Assembly: GCF_000585335.1 (NCBI RefSeq) | Contig: NZ_KK073872.1 | Location: 502,001-566,000 of the forward strand | DNA from: Cloacibacillus evryensis DSM 19522 | GTDB taxonomy: Bacteria > Synergistota > Synergistia > Synergistales > Synergistaceae | Direction: 5' to 3' | DNA length: 64,000 nucleotides | Part shown: piece by piece, positions 57,052 to 64,000 of the stretch | How positions within the stretch are numbered: position 1 is the stretch's first letter | Layout: the number at the start of each line of letters is the position of its first letter | The notes under the pieces: model-generated | The model's database searches: none | The model's input: the letters and a program-made list of their open reading frames with translations, nothing else | What the model was told of the DNA's origin: nothing | Translations under genes and position numbers: made by a program

Positions 57052-58389
57052 GTGGGCAATCTGGCAAATACAGAGGCGCGTATTAAAAGGCTGGAAAATC
57101 TGCTCAAGGACGAGACGGGGACTGGCGGCACAGGCCAGAATGGGACCGTATTGTACCCCGTTCGGCAGCTCACGCTCACGGAGGAGACGAGCCACGACGA
57201 CGCGGGGAACGCGGCGGTAACGGTGCTGGTTTCGTGGAAGTCTCCCGCCGGCAGCCTCGTGCCGGATAAGATAAAAGTAATGCTGAACGGCGTCACCGCC
57301 GAGCTGGCGGGCGGCGTCACTGAGTACAGGAAGGGCGGCTTTGCGGCGGGCGATACGGTCAAGGTTATTGTCACCGCGGTCTATTCGACTGGCAGCTCGT
57401 CGGCGGTGACGGCGCAGCTTATCATCACAGGCTCCGGCGCGGCGCCTGACGTGCCCTCCGGTTTCTCCGCCGTCGGCGGCTTCTGCACCATAACTCTGCG
57501 CTGGGGAGTACCAGCGGGGCAAAATCACAGCCATATGGAGATATGGGAGAGCACGCGCAACGACAATCTGGAGACGGCGGAGCGTATCGCGCAGGCATAC
57601 GGCACGGACTTCGTGCGCGCCAACTGCGGTGTCATGGAGACAAGGTGGTACTGGATTCGTTCGGTAGATACCGGCGGCAACAAGAGCACATTCGTCGGTC
57701 CGGTATATGCCATCACAACGCCCATCGAGGCGGAGGAGATAAGAGACGGCGCGGTCACCGAGAGCAAGCTCATCGCTGGGCTTGCGCAGAAGATCAACGA
57801 CAGCGACGCGGCGGTGCAGATAATAAATCAGGTGCGGACGGGCGAGGTGGACCTCTTCCAGCAGCCGACGGCGCCAACGTCGGGGATGGCCGCGGGCGAC
57901 CTCTGGATTGACAGCAACGAAGCCGTTTATCGGTATATCGGCGGCGCATGGGTCAAGCAGGAAAACACCTCGGCCTACGAGCTGCTGAAGGCGGCGATCG
58001 CGCAGTATACGGTCAAGACGCAGGTCGCAATGGATGGCAAGTTAAAAATCGCGGGGTTTGGGGTGTTCAACGACGCGACGACTGGCAGCGAGTTCTGCGT
58101 GCTGGCCGATCGCTTTTACATCTACGGACAGAGCCAGGATGGGAGCTATACGAACGTCAAGGTCTTTGCCGTGGACACGACGAAGAATCCCCCGGTGGTT
58201 GGTATCAACGGCAGTCTCATCGTCAACGGCACGATCGATGGCAGCAAGATCAACGCCGCCTCTAAAATCCAGCTCGGCACGCTGGTAAACGGCGTGCTCA
58301 CCGACGGGCAGCTCATCATCGGGGCCGGGGGAAAAATACAGATCGGCGACTCCATAATCCTTGACGGAGGAAGCGGCTCTTTTTTCTAA
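57052..58389 (+). CDS. Tail tip protein with fibronectin-like and J C-terminal (DUF1983) domains
   Basis: 445 residues starting at GTG directly after the upstream stop. A short N-terminal helix (about 20 residues), fibronectin-III-like strands (PSGFSAVGGFCTITLRWGVP), LFQQPTAPTSGMAAGDLWID, and a C-terminal GINGSLIVNGTIDGSKI motif as in lambda J proteins. It probably links the tail to the fibres. Confidence 0.78.
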   Translation: MGNLANTEARIKRLENLLKDETGTGGTGQNGTVLYPVRQLTLTEETSHDDAGNAAVTVLVSWKSPAGSLVPDKIKVMLNGVTAELAGGVTEYRKGGFAAGDTVKVIVTAVYSTGSSSAVTAQLIITGSGAAPDVPSGFSAVGGFCTITLRWGVPAGQNHSHMEIWESTRNDNLETAERIAQAYGTDFVRANCGVMETRWYWIRSVDTGGNKSTFVGPVYAITTPIEAEEIRDGAVTESKLIAGLAQKINDSDAAVQIINQVRTGEVDLFQQPTAPTSGMAAGDLWIDSNEAVYRYIGGAWVKQENTSAYELLKAAIAQYTVKTQVAMDGKLKIAGFGVFNDATTGSEFCVLADRFYIYGQSQDGSYTNVKVFAVDTTKNPPVVGINGSLIVNGTIDGSKINAASKIQLGTLVNGVLTDGQLIIGAGGKIQIGDSIILDGGSGSFF

Positions 58390-58392
58390 AAT

Positions 58393-58432
58393 CCTCCGCC
58401 AATGAAAAGAATAATATATATATTGGCGGAGG
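58393..58432 (+). promoter_or_regulatory. Hairpin over the ribosome binding site of the first fibre gene
   Basis: CCTCCGCCAAT (58393-58403) and ATTGGCGGAGG (58422-58432) are perfect 11-bp arms. The only ribosome-site-like GGAGGG for ATG 58446 is in the 3' arm, so folding could limit translation or terminate transcription. Confidence 0.6.
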
Positions 58433-58445
58433 GTTTGTCAGAATA

Positions 58446-59249
58446 ATGCGTGATTTTGGAGACATCAATCCCGCCGTCTATCTGCTCTCAAGGCTCGGCA
58501 CGGCCTCCGGACTGAGGGATGGCGTATCGGTGGCGTTATCGGGACAGTGGAGCCAGGAGCCGGCGGTGGCCGTAGGGCTCTCGGATATGGTCACATACGA
58601 CCCGAGCAAGAACGCGACGATATATCTTGAATCAGGGGTAGAAAAGACGGAGTATGCGGGAAACGGCGTTTATAAGGTGAGGGCTTACGCCACAGCCGCC
58701 ACCTCTGGCGGACAAAGTACATGGGGGGTAAATGAAAGAATCCCTGCCTCCGGGTTCTATAGTTGGGATTATAACAGCCCGGCTTCGCCGCCTATAACGT
58801 ATACCTTTGGCTGGTTCGGCACGATGCCCAACATAAAAACTATAATCTTTAGCTTAGAAATACAATCGGCGCGTAAAGACGCAAGAGAATGGTATGGCTG
58901 CGGCTCCATTGCGAATATCTATGTGGATTATATCGACCAGGCGAGCGGTACCATGAAATCTTTAGGCGTTAGAACGGTGACGTTTTCTTTAAATAGCCAT
59001 CCTTTGGTAAATGAAATATATCAACTTTATAACATTAAAGCCACACTGAATAGTTTGGCTTCTAATGTTCGTGTTCGTGTGGTGATAAGCAACAGCGCAG
59101 AGAGTTTTGGCGGTATGAACTGGGGCTTAGGCGGTTATAACGCCAATGAATATGTGAGGTTTCTTGGCGGCGTAGTCCAAAAAGACCCGGCGGCTGGGAG
59201 TGTTACCACATATTCCGGCAATGTCTTTGCGCTTGCGGTGGGGAGGTAG
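58446..59249 (+). CDS. Tail fibre/receptor-binding-type protein, paralogue A
   Basis: 267 residues, beta-rich, with WSQEPAVAVGLSDMVTYD and a C-terminus ending VFALAVGR. The two following genes have similar central and terminal motifs, so this is a tandem family, probably alternative or stacked receptor-binding subunits. Confidence 0.65.
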   Translation: MRDFGDINPAVYLLSRLGTASGLRDGVSVALSGQWSQEPAVAVGLSDMVTYDPSKNATIYLESGVEKTEYAGNGVYKVRAYATAATSGGQSTWGVNERIPASGFYSWDYNSPASPPITYTFGWFGTMPNIKTIIFSLEIQSARKDAREWYGCGSIANIYVDYIDQASGTMKSLGVRTVTFSLNSHPLVNEIYQLYNIKATLNSLASNVRVRVVISNSAESFGGMNWGLGGYNANEYVRFLGGVVQKDPAAGSVTTYSGNVFALAVGR

Positions 59250-59256
59250 ATATTTT

Positions 59257-60180
59257 ATGGGAGGGTATCTCAAGTGTGTTTCCCCAGACAGTCCAAATAA
59301 GTACGTAGTCATTTCAGAGGGCGATATCGGCTTTTATGAAGACGTGAATGGAAGTCCTAAATTGGCGACGGCGATTACGCAACTGGGACTTTATAGTGTG
59401 ACCAATGGAGGAACCGTCCGCACGGAAGAGAGATTCGTCACTAAATATGGCATGCCGCAAGTGTTCGTCTCGCCGCGTTCTGTGAACATCTTTAATGTGA
59501 ACGGTATAGAGCTGGACCAAGAAATAAATATTAAATCTCCTGTAGTCGCCGTTGACGATGCTGGGAGGGCAACTTTTGGCGTATCTGGCGGTTTGACAAA
59601 AAAAACAACCGGCAACGGTTCTTTGCTTGTACCGAGAATTGAACAACGAATCTGGCACGACCATAACGATTTTTTCGATGATTTTACGAGTGGCGAGGGC
59701 TATCACGATTATGTGGAGAGGTTCTCCGCCGAGTGGGCTGTACCGGTGATAAGTGCTAAATCTGCGGTAGCTTGCGCACGCGTGTATGGAAACGCCATGC
59801 GCACAAGATTAAACCCTCAGCAGCCGACAGGGTGGGAATACTGCACCTCTTCCTGGAATTACAGCTTGAGGGTTGGTATCGGCAATGGAGCAGGCGTTTT
59901 TTCCTGGGGAACGGCGACGACCGGCGTAAAACCCAACAACGCCGATCCTCTCTTAATCTCGGCTTCCGTAAGCGGTTCTCAAAGCGGCTCTCATGTGCAT
60001 GTAAAGGTCGAATGCTCTGCAAGTCAAATGAATGTAATAACAAATTCCGCGTCGTTTTATAGCCAATGGTTTGGTGGAAATAACCCCATGATACCGCTAT
60101 ATGTTAACTGCCTGCCAGATGAAGGGGATATTTCCGCCTCGTCATCAGGTGGGTTTACGGCGCTGGTGGTGGGCAGATGA
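59257..60180 (+). CDS. Tail fibre/receptor-binding-type protein, paralogue B
   Basis: 307 residues from ATG 59257. Contains GMPQVFVSPRSVNIFNVNG and ends FTALVVGR, matching paralogues A and C. An N-terminal segment (MGGYLKCVSPDSPNKYVVIS) may be the particle anchor. The stop overlaps the next start. Confidence 0.65.
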   Translation: MGGYLKCVSPDSPNKYVVISEGDIGFYEDVNGSPKLATAITQLGLYSVTNGGTVRTEERFVTKYGMPQVFVSPRSVNIFNVNGIELDQEINIKSPVVAVDDAGRATFGVSGGLTKKTTGNGSLLVPRIEQRIWHDHNDFFDDFTSGEGYHDYVERFSAEWAVPVISAKSAVACARVYGNAMRTRLNPQQPTGWEYCTSSWNYSLRVGIGNGAGVFSWGTATTGVKPNNADPLLISASVSGSQSGSHVHVKVECSASQMNVITNSASFYSQWFGGNNPMIPLYVNCLPDEGDISASSSGGFTALVVGR

Positions 60181-61037
60181 GCGGCGAAGCTGTTTTTAAA
60201 GACCCCAAAGATTTGGCAAATGGGGATATGGTGGTCTTAGATTCCGGCAGGCTTGATATATACAACAAAATAGACGGAGTACGGACGGTAACGCCGACGA
60301 CGACGCTCAAAAAATGTGAATCGAAGAGCGCGCCGCTGAATGCGTGGACGGAGCTTGAGGGCTATTGGCAGGAGCCGCCAGCGGTGCTTGTCTCGCCGAA
60401 GCGAGTGCCGACATATTTTTCACGGGGGAGATATGGGCGACAGAGGTTTCAGTTGGGATGTAGCGTAGCCGCTTCCGATAGTCCGTTGAAGTACCGCATA
60501 TATCCATCTTGCAAATTTACAATCGAAGCCGGTTCGTCGGGGACGATTAAAGTTGGCGAATCTATAAACCTATGGCCGGAAGGATCTTTTTACTTTCCCA
60601 CCGGAAACAGTCTGTCAACGATTATAACCAGTGCTCAGAGTGGTATGGGTAGTTTAACGGTTAGTTTCAGTTGGCGCACGATGTATGGATATAGTAATGC
60701 AACTCCGGGAACGGCGGACTTCCGTGCCAACATCTATCTGGATGTGCTGCGGGCGGGGGCATCCGGTTCTCCTGTACTGGAAACCCATCTTTTAGTAAGC
60801 GAAAGTTTTTTCGCAATGGAGCAGCCTGTGCAGACGACGGTAAAAACGGTCTCTTTGGGCGGTGCGCCGTGCGCGTGGTGGCTGCGTAAAGAGGGAGATA
60901 TTCAGAATATACGGACCGGTACAAGGGACATCGGGTATGAGCATTCCCTGACGCTGAACAGTTACTCGTGCGTAATCCCAGGTGAGGAGTTCTATCCCAC
61001 CGACGGGGAAGTATTTTATCTGGCAATAGGACGGTGA
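60177..61037 (+). CDS. Tail fibre/receptor-binding-type protein, paralogue C
   Basis: 286 residues with WQEPPAVLVSPKRVPTYF and the ending VFYLAIGR. The N-terminus (LANGDMVVLDSGRLDIYNKI) parallels paralogue B (YVVISEGDIGFYEDVNG). GTGA/ATGA-type overlaps at both ends show one operon. Confidence 0.65.
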   Translation: MSGEAVFKDPKDLANGDMVVLDSGRLDIYNKIDGVRTVTPTTTLKKCESKSAPLNAWTELEGYWQEPPAVLVSPKRVPTYFSRGRYGRQRFQLGCSVAASDSPLKYRIYPSCKFTIEAGSSGTIKVGESINLWPEGSFYFPTGNSLSTIITSAQSGMGSLTVSFSWRTMYGYSNATPGTADFRANIYLDVLRAGASGSPVLETHLLVSESFFAMEQPVQTTVKTVSLGGAPCAWWLRKEGDIQNIRTGTRDIGYEHSLTLNSYSCVIPGEEFYPTDGEVFYLAIGR

Positions 61038-61447
61038 GACGAGTGGCACAAAACAAGACAATAAAGATAGACGCGGGGGCGGACTATTTTTTGACGGTGC
61101 GGCTGCGCGACGAGGCGGGGGAGCTGATTGAGCTTACGGGCTGTTCTGCGCGCATGAAGCTGAAAAAAGAATATGATTCCGCCGACGCTATGGTGAGCCT
61201 TACCTCCGACGCCGGCGGCGGGATAACTTTTGAGAGGTTTGACGACGACAGCGCATTTGTAGACGCTTGCTGCGTACATATTACCAACGTGCAGACGGGG
61301 CCGCTGGTGGACTACAGCATAAAGGACGGCGACGGCGAGGTTCAGCCCGGCGAAGGGGTTTACGACCTGGAGATCGTGGACACGGCGGGGGTAGTGCTGC
61401 GCGCGATTAACGGCATGTGGATCGCGATGCAGGAGGTGACGAAATGA
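61034..61447 (+). CDS. Small tail protein, fibre-associated
   Basis: 137 residues, beta-rich (TIKIDAGADYFLTVRLRDEA, VYDLEIVDTAGVVLRAINGM), resembling baseplate or fibre connector proteins of the BppU-N type. The start is GTG at 61034 in the upstream stop, or GTG at 61043. Confidence 0.65.
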   Translation: MRRVAQNKTIKIDAGADYFLTVRLRDEAGELIELTGCSARMKLKKEYDSADAMVSLTSDAGGGITFERFDDDSAFVDACCVHITNVQTGPLVDYSIKDGDGEVQPGEGVYDLEIVDTAGVVLRAINGMWIAMQEVTK

Positions 61448-62895
61448 GCAATATAAAATCGGTGGAGGTTGTGGAGTCCGCCAACCGCATCGCGGAGATA
61501 GTCGAGGTTTCCTCCAGGCAGGGGCGCGCGGCGACAATCGCCGTAGGCACGGTGACAACTGGCGCGCCGGGGAGCATGGCGCAGGTGACAAATTCCGGCA
61601 CGCTGGGATCAGCGGTCTTTGATTTTGTCATCCCCGCCGGCGAGAGCGTGGAGTTCCGCGTCAGCGACGGTAATGTACAGTGGAAGACGACGAACGCGGA
61701 GGCATGGACGAACCTTGTTTCGGTCGCCGGGATTCAAGGTTACAGCAATTATGCCGTCTGTTCCACGCCCGCGGCGGTGGCGGAGAAGTCGGTGAGTATT
61801 CCGGGCTTTGTCTTGGATACGGGTAAATCCGTGCTTGTAAGGTTTGCCAACGCGAATACGGCGAACGCTCCGACTCTGAATGTCAGCGGCACGGGTGGGA
61901 AGGATATAACCTTTCAAGGGGTGGCGGTTCCCACGGGCTGGATACGGGCGAATGTGATATACAGTTTCGTCTATGACGGTGTCGGGTGGAATATGGACGC
62001 TGGGTATCAGCTCGCCGAGGAGTGGGCCTGTAAGACCGGGGATACGGTGGACGGCATAGCGTATAGCGCGAAGGTGTATGCGTCATATGCCAAGTCTGCG
62101 GCGGAGAGCGCCTTATCTTCGGCGGCGACCGCGGTCGATGCGAAGTCTGCGGCTGAGCTGGCCAAAGCAGGGGCGGAAAACGCCAGAGACGCAGCGGCGG
62201 GGAGTGCGGCGGCGGCTGGTGCGGCGGCTACGGCGGCGGGCTCCAGCGCGTCGGTAGCTGCGGCGGCGGAGCAATCGGCGCTGGCGGCGAAAGAGTCCGC
62301 TGAGGCGGCAAAGGCAGCGGCGGAGAATGCTCAGAGTGAGGCGGCAGGGAGCGCGGCAGGGGCGGCGGGCTCTGCTACTGCGGCGGAGAGTGCGAAGGTT
62401 GCCGCGGAGAACGCCAAAGCGGCGGCGGCAAGTTCTGAGGCTGAGGCATCGGCTTCGGCAACGGCCGCTGTAAATGCGAAAAACGACGCCCAGGCTGCGA
62501 AGCAGGCGGCGGAGAGTGCGGAAACCGGCGCGGAAGCGGCTAAGAATGCGGCTGAAGCCGCTGCCGGGAATGCCGCGCAAAACGTGAGCGACACTCTTGC
62601 TGGGTATGTTTCCGATGCGAACTCGGCGAAAAATGCGGCGGCAAATAGCGCTGCGGCCGCCGCCGGCAGCGCGCAAGAGGCCGCCGATACAGTGGCGAGC
62701 CTGACCTTCAGCGCGGCGACACCGGCGGCGGAGAGCGAGGCTGGGGCTCCGGGAACGACCAATCAGATTCCGCGGGCGGACCACAGCCACCCGCGGGGGC
62801 CTAAGACGGCGGTGTTTGTAAATGGCGAATCCGACTCGGCGATCCTTGCCGATACTAAAGTTGGCGACATAATAATCAGGAAGGTGACGGTATGA
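61444..62895 (+). CDS. Long tail fibre with Ala-rich coiled coil
   Basis: 483 residues. The N-terminal 200 are beta-rich (particle attachment and a carbohydrate-type module); 200-430 are an Ala/Ser/Glu/Lys heptad region like the lambda Stf shaft; the C-terminal part (GAPGTTNQIPRADHSHPRGP) is the typical fibre neck before a tip. The next gene overlaps by four bases and supplies a probable tip. Confidence 0.85.
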   Translation: MSNIKSVEVVESANRIAEIVEVSSRQGRAATIAVGTVTTGAPGSMAQVTNSGTLGSAVFDFVIPAGESVEFRVSDGNVQWKTTNAEAWTNLVSVAGIQGYSNYAVCSTPAAVAEKSVSIPGFVLDTGKSVLVRFANANTANAPTLNVSGTGGKDITFQGVAVPTGWIRANVIYSFVYDGVGWNMDAGYQLAEEWACKTGDTVDGIAYSAKVYASYAKSAAESALSSAATAVDAKSAAELAKAGAENARDAAAGSAAAAGAAATAAGSSASVAAAAEQSALAAKESAEAAKAAAENAQSEAAGSAAGAAGSATAAESAKVAAENAKAAAASSEAEASASATAAVNAKNDAQAAKQAAESAETGAEAAKNAAEAAAGNAAQNVSDTLAGYVSDANSAKNAAANSAAAAAGSAQEAADTVASLTFSAATPAAESEAGAPGTTNQIPRADHSHPRGPKTAVFVNGESDSAILADTKVGDIIIRKVTV

Positions 62896-63359
62896 GCGAC
62901 ATCCTAGAGATATTGGCGCGCGGTGACGGTGGGCTTGCATCACTGCTCAAAAGCGTTTTGCTGGACTCCGAGGGCAAGGTCCCTGCGGACAGGCTGCGCA
63001 TCGTCGGTGCACTGGCGTCCGGGGCGATCATCGAGAGCGGCTCAAACGCCAATGGCCGATACATAAAGTATGCGGACAATACGATGATCTGCACGCAAGT
63101 TGTAAACCTCGGTACGATGACGGTTGCACAAAACGATGGTGCGCTTGTAAGTTGGGCATACCCTGCGCAATTCGTAGATACGGAAGATTTATGTATAATT
63201 GCCCAGCCGACAGGTTGGGCATCAAATAGATTCGTGGCAAATTTGTATCCGAATACAACGACATATGCCTACGGTGGATGCTTTGCAATTACCGGTACGT
63301 GGAATTTAACAGGCGCAACATATCTAGTTCAGATAGCCATAGGCCGTTGGAAGGCGTGA
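62892..63359 (+). CDS. Tail fibre tip protein, expressed copy
   Basis: 155 residues. A short constant N-terminus (MSDILEILARGDGGLASLLK) leads to a variable tip domain from RIVGALASGAIIESGSNANG to the end (VQIAIGRWKA). The same tip family, in the opposite orientation, begins two bases after its stop. The junction between constant and variable parts coincides with the inverted repeat at 62999-63014. Confidence 0.8.
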   Translation: MSDILEILARGDGGLASLLKSVLLDSEGKVPADRLRIVGALASGAIIESGSNANGRYIKYADNTMICTQVVNLGTMTVAQNDGALVSWAYPAQFVDTEDLCIIAQPTGWASNRFVANLYPNTTTYAYGGCFAITGTWNLTGATYLVQIAIGRWKA

Positions 63360-63710
63360 GGCTATTTCCAGCGGCCTATAGACCTCCATTGAATAAGGAA
63401 TGTACCAGACCTTGCCGCGATATCAATAACTCTAACTATTAGCTCATTTGATGACTTTAGTAAACAACTACACCATACAGATTGTGACGGGAATTGAACA
63501 GACGCAATATTCGCCACGTTATCATCCACATATTGCGCCGGATATGGTATCCACACGGAACCATCATATAGGCTGCCGTAAGCCGTGAGCGTTAGCGTGC
63601 TGCCAGTTATACCATAGCATTCCATTATTCCATTGGCGTATTTTATCCAGTGCCCGTTGGCGTTTGAACCTTCCTCAAAAATGGCCCCGTCCGTCAGTGC
63701 ACCGACGATG
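62999..63710. repeat. Candidate invertible segment bounded by 16-bp inverted repeats
   Basis: CATCGTCGGTGCACTG at 62999-63014 recurs as a perfect inverted copy at 63695-63710. Both lie at the start of the variable tip domain in the forward and reverse genes. Inversion would swap which tip is fused to the constant N-terminus. Confidence 0.7.
63339..63379. terminator. Near-palindromic centre of the inverted pair
   Basis: ATAGGCCGTTGGAA (63339-63352) pairs with TTCCAGCGGCCTAT (63366-63379) with one non-Watson-Crick position. It codes for the GRW ending in both genes and could act as a bidirectional terminator. Confidence 0.5.
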
Positions 63711-63712
63711 TA
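63362..63712 (-). pseudogene. Silent alternative tail fibre tip cassette
   Basis: The minus strand encodes IVGALTDGAIFEEGSNANG, YPAQYVDD and a SIGRWK ending, homologous to the forward tip but divergent in the middle. The open frame runs on to 63775, but that extra part is not fibre-like and has no ribosome binding site, so the cassette is probably silent until inverted. Confidence 0.75.
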
Positions 63713-63857
63713 CAGGTCAAGCAGGCAACAGAGCGGGCTCGGAAACAATAGGCTAATACTCGTGTAATAAGACAAAAAGCATAAATACCCAAATCACAGG
63801 CCACCACCTGACTAATGATGTGTGGCTGAGTAAAAAGCGTGTAAAGGAGAGATAAAA

Positions 63858-64000
63858 ATGTTCAAAATCAACCTTAGTCCACAGGTGCGGGAGGATACCT
63901 TATCTGTATCTGTCAGCGGCTCGACAATAATCATAAACGGCCAAACTTTTGACCTTGAACCTCTGCAAGACGGGGCGACATTGCCTTGCGATGCTTTTGC
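63858..64000 (+). CDS. Partial phage gene at window end
   Basis: AAGGAGAG precedes ATG 63858; the product starts MFKINLSPQVREDTLSVSVS and continues past the window. The opening resembles small proteins often encoded after phage fibres. The stretch 63776-63857 holds no gene. Confidence 0.7.
   Translation, partial: MFKINLSPQVREDTLSVSVSGSTIIINGQTFDLEPLQDGATLPCDAF

Larger units (their letters stand above)
27953..64000 (+). mobile_element. Prophage, left part (right end outside window)
   Basis: From the tRNA-Thr 3' end to the window end the genes form a temperate phage: integrase, repressor region, recombination and replication genes, methylases, terminase, portal, protease, scaffold, capsid, tail and fibres. 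No copy of the tRNA-Thr 3' end was noticed further right, so the right attachment site is probably beyond 64,000. No tape measure is present, which suggests a short tail. Confidence 0.93.

Noticed and set aside
61444-62895. Possible DNA repeat array or CRISPR in the Ala-rich region
   Set aside because: The repetition is codon-level from the coiled-coil heptads; no regular repeat-spacer structure exists here or elsewhere in the window.
62113-62943. Reverse frame of 276 residues opposite the fibre shaft
   Set aside because: Arg/Cys-rich mirror of the Ala-rich repeats, not a protein.
27877-64000. Search for a second attachment site copy
   Set aside because: No second copy of the tRNA-Thr 3' end was noticed, so the prophage right end was not called.

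Overview
The window looks like a G+C-rich (roughly 55-60%) anaerobic bacterial chromosome carrying a prophage. A TRAP transporter, uronate and keto-acid catabolism including a tagaturonate epimerase, a molybdenum hydroxylase with a CitB-like regulator, and an AEC transporter beside a carbamate kinase resemble Synergistota (Cloacibacillus/Synergistes-like) genomes. That assignment is inference; no rRNA or other taxonomic marker is present.

Chromosomal part (1 to about 27,950). Positions 194-11,953 hold a sugar-acid locus. A GntR/FCD regulator is followed by a minus-strand operon (TRAP dctP-dctQ-dctM, a KduI/IolB-family isomerase, the tagaturonate epimerase UxaE). Diverging from it across an AT-rich promoter region with a perfect 8-bp-arm palindrome is a plus-strand operon: FGGY kinase, KDPG aldolase, D-2-hydroxyacid dehydrogenase, short-chain dehydrogenase and 6-phosphogluconate dehydrogenase. 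Together they would import a sugar acid, interconvert uronates and ketogluconates, and feed the Entner-Doudoroff and pentose phosphate routes. Next come a methyltransferase, an IclR regulator, a CitB-like response regulator and a large molybdopterin hydroxylase. The last two each have a long leader sharing two sequence blocks, read here as molybdenum-cofactor-type riboswitches. Then follow a cupin, a diguanylate cyclase, xanthine-guanine phosphoribosyltransferase, a DUF3006/metallo-beta-lactamase pair, an AEC permease, carbamate kinase, two identical tRNA-Tyr genes, an ISAs1-family insertion (1,240 bp, 10-bp target duplication, broken transposase) and tRNA-Thr.

Prophage (about 27,953 to the window end, right end not reached). 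A P4-type integrase lies beside tRNA-Thr. A minus-strand lysogeny block (repressor plus three accessory genes) faces a plus-strand early operon across repeated operators. Early genes include many mini-proteins, a PD-(D/E)XK nuclease with a Bet/RecT annealase, a replication organiser with a DnaC-like loader, SSB, three DNA methyltransferases of different classes, a LuxR-type HTH protein and a VRR-NUC nuclease. After a terminator, repeats and an AT-rich gap comes the late operon: terminases, portal, Prp-type cysteine protease, scaffold, N4-gp56-family capsid, adaptors, gp10-like tail protein, a J-like tip protein and a long fibre array. No tape measure or major tail tube gene is seen, so the virion is probably short-tailed.

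The most notable systems: (i) a phage Prp protease whose L27-like cleavage motif (LNLxFF) is present at the N-termini of both scaffold and major capsid protein, plus a second divergent Prp-like gene next to the terminase; (ii) a tail-to-tail pair of fibre tips bounded by 16-bp perfect inverted repeats, which looks like an invertible host-range switch; (iii) a protein fusing a common phage domain to a Tad2-like (anti-Thoeris) domain; (iv) paired Moco-type leaders on a regulator and its likely target enzyme.
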